Shown: positions 39,036 to 48,076, counted from the first letter of the stretch. The stretch: 64,000 bases of DNA from Bog-756 sp963713625 (GCA_963713625.1 CAVQMN010000004.1:310001-374000), one strand, 5' to 3'. The notes: generated by a model from the sequence alone, not told the origin. A program made the numbers and translations.

Positions 39036-39950
39036 TCAGGCGGTGCCCGCTTTGGGCCCCCACACCGACCGGACGGCGTCGGCCAGCCCCCGGTCGACCT
39101 CGGGTCCCGAAGCCAGTCGATCGGCCAAGGCTTCTTCGTAGCCGGCGTCGCCGGGCCGGAGGATGAGGACCTGGTCGCCCTGGATGAGGACGATGGGCAG
39201 CACGGTCGGCACCTCGGTGACCTGGCTGGCCCACTCGATGGCTTCGCCCGTCGTCCGGTAGTCCTGGAGGTTCCGCAGGTTGGCGATGGTCGGGGGCAGC
39301 AGCTCGATCTCTCCGGCCTCCTGCCTGGCCAGCGCCTCGGTCGGGCGGATCCAGATGTTGGCGATGGTCTCCCCGTCGTCGTGGCTGGCGATCTGACCGG
39401 ACGGGGCCACGGTGATGAAGAACCGGGTGTCGTAGCGCCGAGGGGCCAGCTCGGGGGTGATCCAGTGGCTGACGTAGAACACCTCGTCGGCGGCCAGGAC
39501 CAGACCCTCCCGGCGGCAGATGTCGAGGAGACCGGTGCGCTGCTCATTGACCTCGTCCCGGTAGCGGGCGAAGCGACCGGCGACGGCCGGATCGGTCGTA
39601 TCCAGCAGCTGACGTCGTCCGTTCGACCCGTCCCCGGCCGGCCGGGCCACCAGCACACCGGCCTCTTCGAAGCACTCGCGGAGAGCGGCCACCCAGAAGG
39701 CCAGACCACCCGAGTCGACGCCCAGGACGGCGCTGGCCTCGGCGTCGGTCAGGCCCTGGCACAGCGCTTCCGCCTCGGGGCCATGGTCTTCAGGATCCAC
39801 GGACCCACCGGGGAACACATAGGCCCCGGCCACGAACTCGGAGGCCAGGTTGCGACGGAGCATGCAGACCTCGATGGTCGGTCGCCCCTCCTCGTCGTCG
39901 GCGTCACGGATCAGCATCACCGTGGCGGCATCGCGGAGGGTCACGCTCAT
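39036..39950 (-). CDS. Nudix hydrolase (NUDT19/RNR-like, long form)
   Basis: A 304-residue protein with the Nudix box split by an insertion, as in the NUDT7/NUDT19-like group: AGAYVFPGGSVDPEDHG first, then an insertion and RECFEEAGVL, the R-E-x2-E-E-x-G-x core that binds metal. Members cleave CoA esters or nucleotide diphosphate derivatives. Later segments (RYDTRFFITVAPSGQ, IWIRPTEALARQEAGEI, LLPPTIANLRNL) match the same group. It lies convergent with mrp, 10 bases from its stop. Substrate not determined; the link to the nearby acyl-CoA enzymes is only suggestive. Confidence 0.85.
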   Translation of the reverse strand: MSVTLRDAATVMLIRDADDEEGRPTIEVCMLRRNLASEFVAGAYVFPGGSVDPEDHGPEAEALCQGLTDAEASAVLGVDSGGLAFWVAALRECFEEAGVLVARPAGDGSNGRRQLLDTTDPAVAGRFARYRDEVNEQRTGLLDICRREGLVLAADEVFYVSHWITPELAPRRYDTRFFITVAPSGQIASHDDGETIANIWIRPTEALARQEAGEIELLPPTIANLRNLQDYRTTGEAIEWASQVTEVPTVLPIVLIQGDQVLILRPGDAGYEEALADRLASGPEVDRGLADAVRSVWGPKAGTA

Positions 39951-40049
39951 GAGGTCAGGCTACCGTCCGCCCGAGCGGCCACTCCGGAGGTCAGGCGAGA
40001 GGCTCAGATGTCGGGCGTGGGGGTCGGGTGCGGGTGTCGGGCGACGGGG

Positions 40050-41105
40050 TCAGGCCCGAGGAAGGCAGGTGCCGACACGGTCGGGCGCCGACCCGTTGGC
40101 CGAGCCGGGGGTGGGGGTGACCGTCGCCGGGCCCGAGGTGGTCGTCATCGCCGCCGACCGGGCCGTGAGGGCGCCGGAGTCGACCAGGGCGCTGATGGCC
40201 AGCTCCCTGAAGGTCGAGGGATCGGCGATGAGCCAGGCGTGGGCCCCCTCGATCACCACCCCCTCGACACCGGCCGCATGGCGCAGCTCGTCGAAGGCTG
40301 ATCGGGACACCAGCCGATCGCGATCAGACCAGGCCACACTCACCGGGATGCCGCGCTCGGCGATGGTCCGGACCTCGCGCACCAGGTCGGCCCGGCGGAT
40401 GAACTCGCCGGTCCGGAACATCCCCAGCGGATTGCCCAAGAGGTTGGGAATGAAGTCCTCGAGGAGGGTGGGGAGCATGCGGACCAGGTGGGGCGAGTGG
40501 AAGATGTCGGTCCCGAAATGCCTCCCCCAATCCCACACCGGCCGCTGCATGGTGGTCCGCACCTCGTTGGGGAAGAGCGCCCAGGTCGGACTGCCGATGG
40601 CGTTGACCAGCAACAGGGCCGAGACCCGCTCGGGCTGGGCATCGACGAAGGCGGTGGAGACACCGCCGCCGAACGAGTGCCCGGCGACCAGGGCCACCTC
40701 CCGCTCCCCCAACGCGTCCAGGAAGTGGCCCACCCACCGGCCGTAGCCGGCGAAGGTGCGCTCGTCGTGGTCGAGCTCGCGGGTGCCGCCGAACCCGGGC
40801 AGGCAGGGGGCATAGACACGGCACCCGGCCGAGGCCATGGCTTCGATCGGTCCGCGATAGGCGTTGGGCCGCAGTCCCCACCCGTGCATGAACAGAGCCG
40901 AGGGACCGTTCCCGACCACCCCGTAGCGGACCCGGTGGCCGTCGACGGTGACCGAGCCCCAGCTCATGGAGCCGGGACCGGCGGGCTGGCCGGATCCGGC
41001 CGGAGACGCGACACCGGGCGCGGGTTGACCGTCACCACCATTCGGGTCCGACCCGTGGGGCTCGTCCCCGGCGCCAGACGCGTCCGACATGGCATCTTGC
41101 AACAT
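40050..41105 (-). CDS. Alpha/beta hydrolase
   Basis: The catalytic Ser lies in VAGHSFGGGVST (G-H-S-F-G-G), with the oxyanion region LFMHGWGLRPNAYRG and late EGAHAWLIADP supplying the His. The acid is in the VAWSDRDRLV segment. A 50-residue Gly/Pro/Ser-rich lead precedes MSWGSVTVDGHRV. I chose ATG 41105 (351 residues): a TACACT -10-like hexamer (41117-41122) ends just upstream, and no ribosome binding site exists, so translation seems leaderless. The GTG-like extension to 41189 is not conserved. Substrate unknown. Confidence 0.82.
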   Translation of the reverse strand: MLQDAMSDASGAGDEPHGSDPNGGDGQPAPGVASPAGSGQPAGPGSMSWGSVTVDGHRVRYGVVGNGPSALFMHGWGLRPNAYRGPIEAMASAGCRVYAPCLPGFGGTRELDHDERTFAGYGRWVGHFLDALGEREVALVAGHSFGGGVSTAFVDAQPERVSALLLVNAIGSPTWALFPNEVRTTMQRPVWDWGRHFGTDIFHSPHLVRMLPTLLEDFIPNLLGNPLGMFRTGEFIRRADLVREVRTIAERGIPVSVAWSDRDRLVSRSAFDELRHAAGVEGVVIEGAHAWLIADPSTFRELAISALVDSGALTARSAAMTTTSGPATVTPTPGSANGSAPDRVGTCLPRA

Positions 41106-41268
41106 GGGGAGATAAGTGTAGGCGGGAAATTCCTCCTGTAGCCTGATACCGCACCAGATTCGGCCGTCGGGTCGGCGTGGACGCGCCACCGGATCGGACC
41201 GAACCCAATGCCTCAGTCGGAGCAGTTACGCTCACTCCGGCACGCTCACGAATCGGGGAACACCCACG

Positions 41269-42345
41269 ATGGCTCAGGACCAGAAGAAGATCACCACCGG
41301 AGGGAACAAGCCGAAGCCCCCGGCCGGTTCCGGCGGGACGTCGCAGAGCGCCAAGGATCGCAGTAAGGCCCAGAGCCGGCCCGTGTCGGGCAAGGCGCCG
41401 ACCGGCAAGGCGGGCCAGGCCAGCGGGACGGCAAAAAAAGGTGGGAACACGCCGCGACCGGGTGCACGTCCTGCGCCCCAGGCCGCACCCCGACGGGTGT
41501 CCGGTGCCATGTTGGCCTGGGGTGCCGTGGGCCTTGTCATCGTGATCGTGGCCGTGCTGGTCGTGGTCAAGGTGACCACCGGCAGCTCGTCCACCCCCAC
41601 CGCGTACACCCCGGTGACGGCGGCGCCCGCCTCGGTGGTCACTGACGTCACCACCATCCCCGCGTCCGTCTACAACAAGGTGGGGGTCAACTTCCCCTCG
41701 GCCGCCCAGCCGGTCTCCCCTCCCATCAAGCTCAAGAACCAGCCTCCGCTGTCCATCAAGGGGAAATCGCCGGCCATGCTCTACTACGGGGCCGAGTACT
41801 GCCCGTACTGTGCCGCCGAACGGTGGGCCATCGTCGCCTCACTCTCCCGCTTCGGGACCTGGTCGAACCTCAAGATCACGGCGTCGTCCCACACCGACGT
41901 CTACGCCCAGACCCACACCTTCAGCTTCGACGGGGCCACCTTCACGAGCCCGTACCTGACGCTGGCCACGGTGGAGCAGTACAGCAACGTGCCGACGTCC
42001 GGGGGGGCCTACACGACGCTGCAGAACCCGACCAAAGAAGAGAGCACCATCATCAACAACGGGCAGAAGAGCATCCCGGGGGCGACACCCGGCCAGGTCG
42101 GCTTCCCCTTCATCAACATCGGCAACGTGGCCCTCATCTCCGGAGCCACCTACAACCCGGGCATCCTGTCCGGGCTCACATGGACGGACATCGCCGGGGG
42201 GCTCAATGACGCCAGCAACCCGGTGACCCAGGCGATCGTGGGCGCGTCCAACTACATCTCCGCCGCCGTGTGCCAGAGCACCAAAAACTCCCCGTCCTCG
42301 GTGTGCTCGAGTCCCGGAGTGATGGCCGCCGCCAAGTCGCTGTAG
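41269..42345 (+). CDS. DUF929-family membrane-anchored thioredoxin-like protein with CPYC motif (copy 1)
   Basis: Residues 1-75 are Lys/Gly/Pro-rich and cytoplasmic; one helix spans about 80-101, so the rest faces outward. The outer domain has YYGAEYCPYCAAERWAI (Cys 178 and 181), a thioredoxin-type redox pair, and a second pair near the end, C-x10-C (VCQSTKNSPSSVC). This fits DUF929, known from thermoacidophilic archaea and actinobacteria, with uncertain role. It starts 163 bases after the hydrolase. Thirty bases later comes a VKOR gene and then a second DUF929 protein: together they should form a disulfide-making pair, with VKOR re-oxidising the CPYC protein. ATG 41269 lacks a strong ribosome binding site. 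Confidence 0.85.
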   Translation: MAQDQKKITTGGNKPKPPAGSGGTSQSAKDRSKAQSRPVSGKAPTGKAGQASGTAKKGGNTPRPGARPAPQAAPRRVSGAMLAWGAVGLVIVIVAVLVVVKVTTGSSSTPTAYTPVTAAPASVVTDVTTIPASVYNKVGVNFPSAAQPVSPPIKLKNQPPLSIKGKSPAMLYYGAEYCPYCAAERWAIVASLSRFGTWSNLKITASSHTDVYAQTHTFSFDGATFTSPYLTLATVEQYSNVPTSGGAYTTLQNPTKEESTIINNGQKSIPGATPGQVGFPFINIGNVALISGATYNPGILSGLTWTDIAGGLNDASNPVTQAIVGASNYISAAVCQSTKNSPSSVCSSPGVMAAAKSL

Positions 42346-42376
42346 GCGACTGAACCCCCCGGCCCGAGGACCTCCA

Positions 42377-42865
42377 GTGCAGACCCTGCGATGGCAACCG
42401 ATCGCCACCCTGATCCTCAGCCTCTTCGGGCTCGGGGTGTCCATCTACCTGACCATCACCCACTTCAGCCCCCACGCCCTGGTGTGCGTGAGCAACAGCA
42501 CCTTCAATTGCGAGAAGGTCACCACCAGCCCCCAGTCGGAGGTATTCGGGATTCCGGTGGCCATGCTCGGGCTCTTCTACTTCGTGCCCATGATCGTCCT
42601 GTGCCTCCCGGTGTCATGGCGTTCGACCGACAGACGAGTCCACCTGGCCCGACTGATCCTCTCGATCGTCGGGGTGGGCATGATCCTCTATCTGGTCATT
42701 GCCGAGCTCTTCATCATCAAGGCGATCTGCCTGTGGTGCTCGTCGGTGCACATCGTCACCTTCATCTTGTTCGTGATCATCGTGACCGCCTCCCCCGTGG
42801 TGCTGGCACCTGAGTTCGGAGCGGACGTGGCCGAGGGGTACGACGAGTCGTTCGAAGGGGCGTAG
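42377..42865 (+). CDS. Vitamin K epoxide reductase (VKOR) family membrane protein
   Basis: Bacterial VKOR passes electrons from secreted thioredoxin-like proteins to quinones, replacing DsbB. The 162-residue protein has four hydrophobic helices (about 9-28, 58-78, 90-110, 119-141), the loop cysteine pair Cys37 and Cys45 (LVCVSNSTFNCEKV) and the active-site Cys118-x-x-Cys121 (AICLWCSSVH), all in the order of the family. The GTG start at 42377 is between the two DUF929 genes; the next gene begins nine bases after its stop. Unlike many actinobacterial VKORs it is not fused to a thioredoxin domain, so the DUF929 neighbours are probable partners. Confidence 0.92.
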   Translation: MQTLRWQPIATLILSLFGLGVSIYLTITHFSPHALVCVSNSTFNCEKVTTSPQSEVFGIPVAMLGLFYFVPMIVLCLPVSWRSTDRRVHLARLILSIVGVGMILYLVIAELFIIKAICLWCSSVHIVTFILFVIIVTASPVVLAPEFGADVAEGYDESFEGA

Positions 42866-42874
42866 TCGCATCCG

Positions 42875-43840
42875 TTGGCGAGCGACACCGTGACCGACGA
42901 GGGGTCGGAGGCATCGGCACCGGCCCAGGCACCGGTGGACGACGGGAGCTCCAACCCCGGCCAGGTCGAGACTCAGCATCAACCGCCGGACGACCGGATC
43001 AGCCGCACCATCCGTTTCGCCTGGGGTGCGGTGGTGGTCATCCTCATCGGGGTGGTCGGCCTGATCGTCTACGCCCTGACCGGCACTCCGACATCATCAT
43101 CCGGCGTCGTCCACCGGGTCCCCACCTCGTCGGCGGTGATCGCCGAGGTGAGCCGGATCCCGACTTCGGTCTTCGACTCGGTCGGCGTGACCACGACCTT
43201 CCCCCTGGTCGCGCCCACTGTGCTGAACCACCAGCCCCCGCTGGAGGCGTCGGGAAAGCCCGAGGTCCTGTTCGTCGGGGCGGATTTCTGCCCGTTCTGC
43301 GCCGCCGAGCGGTGGCCCCTCATCGTGGCCCTGTCCCGGTTCGGGCGGTTCACCACCCTGCACAACATGCAGTCGGCCCAGCTCTCGGTGTTCCCCGCCA
43401 TCCAGACCTTCAGCTTCGTGGGGACGTCGTACTCCAGCCGGTATGTGACCTTCACCGGCGTGGAGCTGTACTCGGACTCCGTCAACACCCAGGGCGCCTT
43501 CACCCAGATCGCCACGCTCACCCCGGCGCAGTCCGCCCTCGTGGCCCGGTATGGGAGCGCTGGAGCGGGCGGACCGCGCACCGGCGCCTTCCCCTTCGTC
43601 GATATCGGCAACGTGATGGTCACCTCGACCTCGGGGTTCAGCCCCGGAGTCATCGAAGGTCACTCGCAGTCAGCCATCGCCGGGGATCTCAGCCAACTCC
43701 ACGACCCGGTGGGCGGGGCCATCGTGGCATCGGCCAACTACCTCACGGCCGGCATCTGCCGGGCGACCGGTCAGCACCCGGCTTCGGTGTGTGCCTCCAA
43801 GGGGGTGCAGTCGGCCGCGCGGACCCTGGGCTCGGCCTGA
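42875..43840 (+). CDS. DUF929-family membrane-anchored thioredoxin-like protein with CPFC motif (copy 2)
   Basis: A paralog of the gene at 41269 with the same layout: cytoplasmic 45-residue lead, one helix (about 49-68), outward domain with FVGADFCPFCAAERWPL (Cys139 and Cys142) and a second C-x10-C pair near the end (ICRATGQHPASVC). CPFC versus CPYC may tune the redox potential. The two copies differ enough to exclude a recent duplication. The start is TTG 42875 or GTG 42890; neither has a strong ribosome binding site. The three genes are in close succession and are probably one transcript. Confidence 0.85.
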   Translation: MASDTVTDEGSEASAPAQAPVDDGSSNPGQVETQHQPPDDRISRTIRFAWGAVVVILIGVVGLIVYALTGTPTSSSGVVHRVPTSSAVIAEVSRIPTSVFDSVGVTTTFPLVAPTVLNHQPPLEASGKPEVLFVGADFCPFCAAERWPLIVALSRFGRFTTLHNMQSAQLSVFPAIQTFSFVGTSYSSRYVTFTGVELYSDSVNTQGAFTQIATLTPAQSALVARYGSAGAGGPRTGAFPFVDIGNVMVTSTSGFSPGVIEGHSQSAIAGDLSQLHDPVGGAIVASANYLTAGICRATGQHPASVCASKGVQSAARTLGSA

Positions 43841-43897
43841 ACCGACGTGGGCCGAGCGACGCCGTCCATCCGGCCGTCGCCGGCCCGGGACCGTGTC

Positions 43898-44155
43898 TCA
43901 GCCGACCCGGCGGTCCGTCAGCTGTTTCCGCTCCATCTCGTTCAAGCCGCCCCAGATGCCGTGAGGCTCGTGGATGCGGATGGCGTAGTCGAGACACTCG
44001 ACCCGCACCGCACACGATCGACAGATCGATTTGGCTCGATCCTCACGCTGAAGCTTCTCGTCCTTGCGTTCGGCGTGGGCGGGCGGAAAGAAAATCTCCG
44101 CCTGCGGTCCACGACACGACGCCTTGAGCTGCCATGTATCAAGCGCCTGCTCCAC
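43898..44155 (-). CDS. WhiB-family Fe-S regulator (WhiB4-like)
   Basis: A small redox-sensing [4Fe-4S] protein that acts on transcription with the sigma factor. In the 85-residue form from GTG 44155 the four cysteines are 14, 45, 48 and 54 (SCRGP, SICRSCAVRVECLDY), followed by the G-I-W-G-G turn (HGIWGGLNEMERK). The open frame extends to 44332 without conserved-looking residues, so the GTG with AAGGGGGAG nine bases upstream is chosen; a TTG three codons earlier is possible. It is divergent from two Get3-like ATPases, the same arrangement as whiB4 with Rv3679-Rv3680 in mycobacteria, hence the WhiB4 label. Confidence 0.88.
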   Translation of the reverse strand: MEQALDTWQLKASCRGPQAEIFFPPAHAERKDEKLQREDRAKSICRSCAVRVECLDYAIRIHEPHGIWGGLNEMERKQLTDRRVG

Positions 44156-44348
44156 TGTGCCCAACTCCCCCTTGAAGTCCTCCGCAAGCGAAGGTACTCG
44201 CCCCCGAAGCCGGAGACAAGGGGTCTGACCAGCATTTCTCAGCGAACTGCCAAGTCCCGGGCTGACGGAGGTCGGACCGACCAGCGAGAATCGGCCGACA
44301 GCGACATGGGCAGCGGGGCCGGAACCGGACACTACGCTCCACTACGTC

Positions 44349-45368
44349 ATGGACGTCGCCGCCTTCTGTCGTCAGAGCCGGGTCGTGATCGTGGCCGGCA
44401 AGGGTGGGGTGGGCAAGACCACCATGACCGCGGCGCTGGCCCACCTGGCGGCCCAGGCCGGCCTTTCGGTGCTGGTGGTCGAGCTCGAGGGGCGTCCCGG
44501 GGTGGCCTCGGCCTTCGGGCACAGCGTCCCGTTGGACTACGCCGGCGCCGTGCTGAAGGCCGCGGGCGCGGCCCCGATCGGGGACACCGACGGGGATTCG
44601 GCCCCACCCATCCCACCGGGCACGGTCCGGGCCCGGACCATCACCCCCGATGACGCGTTGCTCGAGTACCTGGCCGACCACGGCCTGCGGCGGGTGTCCA
44701 AGCGGCTGATGTCCTCGGGGATCGTCGATCTGGTGGCCGGATCCATCCCCGGCATCAGGGATGTCCTGGTCCTCGGCAAGGTCAAGCAGCTCGAACGGAG
44801 CGGGATCGCCGACCTGATCCTGGTCGACGCGCCGGCCACGGGGCACACCATGACCTTTCTCTCCTCGGCCGGAGGGCTGCTCGATGCCGCCCGGAGCGGG
44901 CCCATCCGCGCCCAGGCCGCCGACGTCGTCGATCTGCTGTCCGATCCGGCGCGTTGTCAGGTAGCCCTGGTCACCCTGCCCGAGGAGATGCCCATCAACG
45001 AGACCATCGAAGCCGCCTACCAACTCGAGGACAAGGTGGGCATCGCCCTCGGCCCGGTCATTGTCAACGGGTGCTACCCGCCCAGGGCGGGGCTGACCGT
45101 GCCGGCCGGGCAGGCGGCGGAAGCGGCCGGGGTGACCCTCGACCCCGAACTGGTCTCCGCCCTCGATCGGGCCCGCACCTTCCGACTCACCCGCCAGGAG
45201 CTCCAAGAGGACCAGCTCGGACGGCTGGCCCGCGAGTTGCCCCTGCCCCAGCTGCGGGTACCGTTCCTGTTCACCGCCTCGATCGGCCCGCCCGAGCTCG
45301 ACGCCCTGAGCGGAGCGCTGGAGGCCGGGATCGGGGCCCTCCACGACACGTCCGGTGTCCACTCATGA
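44349..45368 (+). CDS. ArsA/Get3-like ATPase A (BagA-like)
   Basis: The deviant Walker A VAGKGGVGKTTMTAALAHL is at residues 15-33; LEGRPG follows the first strand and LILVDAPATGH is the switch/Walker B region. The 339-residue protein is one of a pair of bacterial Get3-like ATPases; in mycobacteria the homologous pair has been linked to protection from toxic metabolites and to membrane functions. The start ATG 44349 faces the WhiB gene across about 190 bases. Its stop overlaps the start of the second ATPase by four bases. It is not an arsenite pump subunit as far as the context shows. Confidence 0.9.
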   Translation: MDVAAFCRQSRVVIVAGKGGVGKTTMTAALAHLAAQAGLSVLVVELEGRPGVASAFGHSVPLDYAGAVLKAAGAAPIGDTDGDSAPPIPPGTVRARTITPDDALLEYLADHGLRRVSKRLMSSGIVDLVAGSIPGIRDVLVLGKVKQLERSGIADLILVDAPATGHTMTFLSSAGGLLDAARSGPIRAQAADVVDLLSDPARCQVALVTLPEEMPINETIEAAYQLEDKVGIALGPVIVNGCYPPRAGLTVPAGQAAEAAGVTLDPELVSALDRARTFRLTRQELQEDQLGRLARELPLPQLRVPFLFTASIGPPELDALSGALEAGIGALHDTSGVHS

Positions 45369-46573
45369 CCGACGGGCCGGGCGTCGAGGGCGGTACGGAC
45401 ACCACGGACGACGGGGCGCCCGAGAGCGCCATCGACGGCGTGGTCCTCACGTGCTCGATCGTCATCTGCTGCGGTTCCGGCGGGGTGGGGAAGACGACCA
45501 CAGCCGCCGCCTTCGCCCTCCAGGCGGCTCGGCTCGGTCGCCGGGCCTGCGTGGTGACCATCGATCCGGCGCGCCGGCTGGCCAACTCGCTCGGGCTCGA
45601 CGCCCTCAACAACCAGCCGACCCGGATCGACGGGCCCTGGCCCGGTGACCTCCATGCCCTCATGCTCGACCCGAAGGGGACCTTCGACGATCTCATCCAG
45701 CGCTATTCGGACAGTGCCGAACAGGTGGAGGACATCAAGGTCAACCGGATCTACCGGAACCTGACCGGCTCCCTGTCGGGCACCCAGGAGTACATGGCCA
45801 TGGAGAAGCTCTACGAGCTGGTCGAGGGAGGGGCGTTCGACGTGGTCGTGGTGGACACCCCCCCCACCCGCAATGCCCTCGACTTCCTCGACGCCCCGCG
45901 CCGCCTGACCCGGTTTCTGGAGAACCGGGTGTTTCAGGCGCTGATGAAGCCCACGAGGGCCGGGCTCAAGTTCGTGGGTGTGGCCGCCCAGGCCCTGCTG
46001 CGGACCATCTCACGGGTGGCGGGCGCCGAGATCGTCCACGACGCGGTCGCCTTCTTCCAGGCCTTCGAGGGCATGGAGGAAGGATTCCGGACCCGGGCGG
46101 CGCGGGTCCGGGAGTTGCTGGTCCAAGAGGACACCGCCTTCATCCTGGTGGCCTCGCCCCGACCCGACTCCGTGGACGAAGCCGTCCACTTCGCCGGCAA
46201 GCTGGCCGAGTCGGACATGGCGGTCACCGCCCTGGTGGTCAACCGGGTCCAGCCCCGGTTCGCCGACGACGCCCAGCTGGCCTCGTTGTCGGCTGCGGTG
46301 TCGGCCGGGACTTCCGGCCCGGGCGGGCCCGTCGGCACCTCTGCAGCCCCGCTGGAGGAGCTGGTCGACAACCTCCGGGGCTATACGGATGCTTCGGACC
46401 GGGAGGAACAGGCCCTCAGCGATCTGGTGACGAAGGTCTCACCGGCCCCGGTGTACCGCGTGCCCCTCTTGAACAGCGATGTCCACGACCTCGACGGGTT
46501 GGGCACCATCGCCGACCGCCTCTTCTCCGGGGTGGAGGCGGCCGGATCGGGTGGGGTTCACCCGGAGCGCTAA
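45365..46573 (+). CDS. ArsA/Get3-like ATPase B (BagB-like)
   Basis: The 402-residue partner of the preceding ATPase, translationally coupled to it through an ATGA overlap. The P-loop is CCGSGGVGKTTTAAAFAL (residues 36-53), then VVTIDPARRLANSLGL, and VVVDTPPTRNALDFLDAP as switch II. It has the family's large C-terminal insertion that varies with partner (SAAPLEELVDNL). The two subunits probably form a heterodimer, as suggested for the mycobacterial pair. ATG 45365 is the only start consistent with the coupling; upstream open codons belong to the previous gene's shadow. Confidence 0.9.
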   Translation: MTDGPGVEGGTDTTDDGAPESAIDGVVLTCSIVICCGSGGVGKTTTAAAFALQAARLGRRACVVTIDPARRLANSLGLDALNNQPTRIDGPWPGDLHALMLDPKGTFDDLIQRYSDSAEQVEDIKVNRIYRNLTGSLSGTQEYMAMEKLYELVEGGAFDVVVVDTPPTRNALDFLDAPRRLTRFLENRVFQALMKPTRAGLKFVGVAAQALLRTISRVAGAEIVHDAVAFFQAFEGMEEGFRTRAARVRELLVQEDTAFILVASPRPDSVDEAVHFAGKLAESDMAVTALVVNRVQPRFADDAQLASLSAAVSAGTSGPGGPVGTSAAPLEELVDNLRGYTDASDREEQALSDLVTKVSPAPVYRVPLLNSDVHDLDGLGTIADRLFSGVEAAGSGGVHPER

Positions 46574-46583
46574 CCTGGTCAAG

Positions 46584-47018
46584 GTGCGTACCATCCTTGT
46601 GGCCAGCGATGCCCCGTCGGTTCGAGCCGAGGTGGCGGCGATCGCCGGAAGGCCCGACGTCACCATCAAGGAGGCCCGGTCCGGACCCGCGGTGATGGCC
46701 GAGGTGGCCGAGTCGATCCCCGATCTGGTCGTTGTCGACCTGCAGATGGGGAACATGGGCGGAATGGCCGTCTGCCTCGAGCTTCGGCTCGAGGCCTCCT
46801 ACGGCAACCTCGGCCACGTGCCGGTGTTGATGTTGCTCGACCGGCGGCCGGACGTGTTTCTGGCCCGACGGTCCGGTGCCGAGGGTTGGGTGGTCAAGCC
46901 GCTCGATCCCATCCGCCTCCGGCGGGCGATCACGTCCCTCCTCGACGGAGGCACCTACTACGACGAGTCCTACCAGCCCCTCTCTGTCGTGTCCACGCCC
47001 GTACCCGCCGGCACCTGA
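46584..47018 (+). CDS. Receiver-domain (CheY-like) protein
   Basis: A stand-alone receiver of 144 residues. TILVASDAPSVRAEVAAIA is strand 1 and helix 1, LVVVDLQMGNMGGMAV places the phosphoryl-accepting Asp, and VVKPLDPIRLRRAITSLL has the conserved Lys-Pro. The usual acidic pair at the end of strand 1 is reduced to one Asp. No DNA-binding output domain follows. GTG 46584 is 10 bases after the Get3-like gene, so it is in that operon; the partner kinase is not in the window. It may work with the ATPases or be an adaptor for an unknown sensor. Confidence 0.8.
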   Translation: MRTILVASDAPSVRAEVAAIAGRPDVTIKEARSGPAVMAEVAESIPDLVVVDLQMGNMGGMAVCLELRLEASYGNLGHVPVLMLLDRRPDVFLARRSGAEGWVVKPLDPIRLRRAITSLLDGGTYYDESYQPLSVVSTPVPAGT

Positions 47019-47048
47019 CGGCCCGAACCAACAGACAGCGTCACGATC

Positions 47049-48032
47049 GTGTCCGTGTTCCGACGCCATAAACAAGACGCATCCCCGTCAGGCCGAGAGG
47101 GCCGCGCCGCTGACCGAACCGGGGAGAACCGGCAGGAGGGCGCCGGACTCAACGGGCGCCAGTCGGACGGAGGCGCCGAGGCCCAGGAGCAGTTCATCCT
47201 CGACGCCCTCAACGATCTCCACGACACCGCGGTCCGTGAGGTGATGACACCGAGGGTGGACGTGGTGGCGCTCTCGATCCCGCTCACCGTCGACGCCATC
47301 ACCCAGGCCGTGCGCGAATCGGGCCACAGCTGCTTCCCCGTCTACGGCGACAACCTCGATGACCTGATCGGCGTGCTGTTCGTCAACGACCTCTTCCGGG
47401 CCGGGTGGAAGGTGAGCGGAGCGGACGACGGCGGTGGGGTGCCGGCCGACGGTGGAGGGGTGCCGGCACGGCCGGCACCGGATGAGGTGACCGTGCGGCC
47501 CGCCCCGGGGCCGATCGACATCTCGAGGCGGCTCCGTCAGCCCTTTCTGGTTCCCGAGTCCCGGCTGGTTCTCGACGTTCTGGCCGAAATGCGCCACCAG
47601 CGGCGGGCCTTCGCCGTGGTCGTCGACGAGCACGGCGGCGTCGAGGGGGTGCTGACGGTCAAGGATCTCCTCGGGGCCCTGGTCGGCGACCTGCCCGACG
47701 AGTTCGACACCGACGATGAGCCCGACGTGGTCAGGGTCGACGGGACCCGGTGGCTGGTCGACGGCCGGATGAGCGTGGACGACGTGCGGGACCGGCTGGA
47801 CATCTCGATTCCCGAAGGGGAGTACGTCACCATCGGTGGATTCCTGTTCGACGGATTCGGGCACATCCCCCAGGAAGGGGAGTCCCTGGACGTCGACGGT
47901 TGGGAGCTCCGGGTGGCGGAGATGGACAAGCGCCGGATCGCCAAAGTGGTGGCCAAGCGACCGGATCCCCCACCCTCACCATCGGAGCCGACGGGTGGCG
48001 GCGGGGGAAACGAGCGCACCCACGTCGGGTAG
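47049..48032 (+). CDS. CorC/HlyC-like protein: CBS pair plus transporter-associated domain
   Basis: The 327-residue protein has an acidic/Gly-rich lead, then AVREVMTPRVDVVALS with the start of the CBS pair, a Gly/Pro/Ala-rich insertion between the two CBS halves (VPADGGGVPARPAPD), HGGVEGVLTVKDLL and the C-terminal CorC_HlyC domain (TRWLVDGRMSVDDV, GEYVTIGGFLFDGFG). It lacks the DUF21 membrane part of CorB, so it is a soluble CorC-type form, proposed in other bacteria to affect metal ion efflux. The GTG start 47049 follows the receiver gene by 30 bases. Confidence 0.85.
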   Translation: MSVFRRHKQDASPSGREGRAADRTGENRQEGAGLNGRQSDGGAEAQEQFILDALNDLHDTAVREVMTPRVDVVALSIPLTVDAITQAVRESGHSCFPVYGDNLDDLIGVLFVNDLFRAGWKVSGADDGGGVPADGGGVPARPAPDEVTVRPAPGPIDISRRLRQPFLVPESRLVLDVLAEMRHQRRAFAVVVDEHGGVEGVLTVKDLLGALVGDLPDEFDTDDEPDVVRVDGTRWLVDGRMSVDDVRDRLDISIPEGEYVTIGGFLFDGFGHIPQEGESLDVDGWELRVAEMDKRRIAKVVAKRPDPPPSPSEPTGGGGGNERTHVG

Positions 48033-48076
48033 CATCACCCAGGTCCGGAACCTTTCCTCGTATCGGTTCCGATCGA

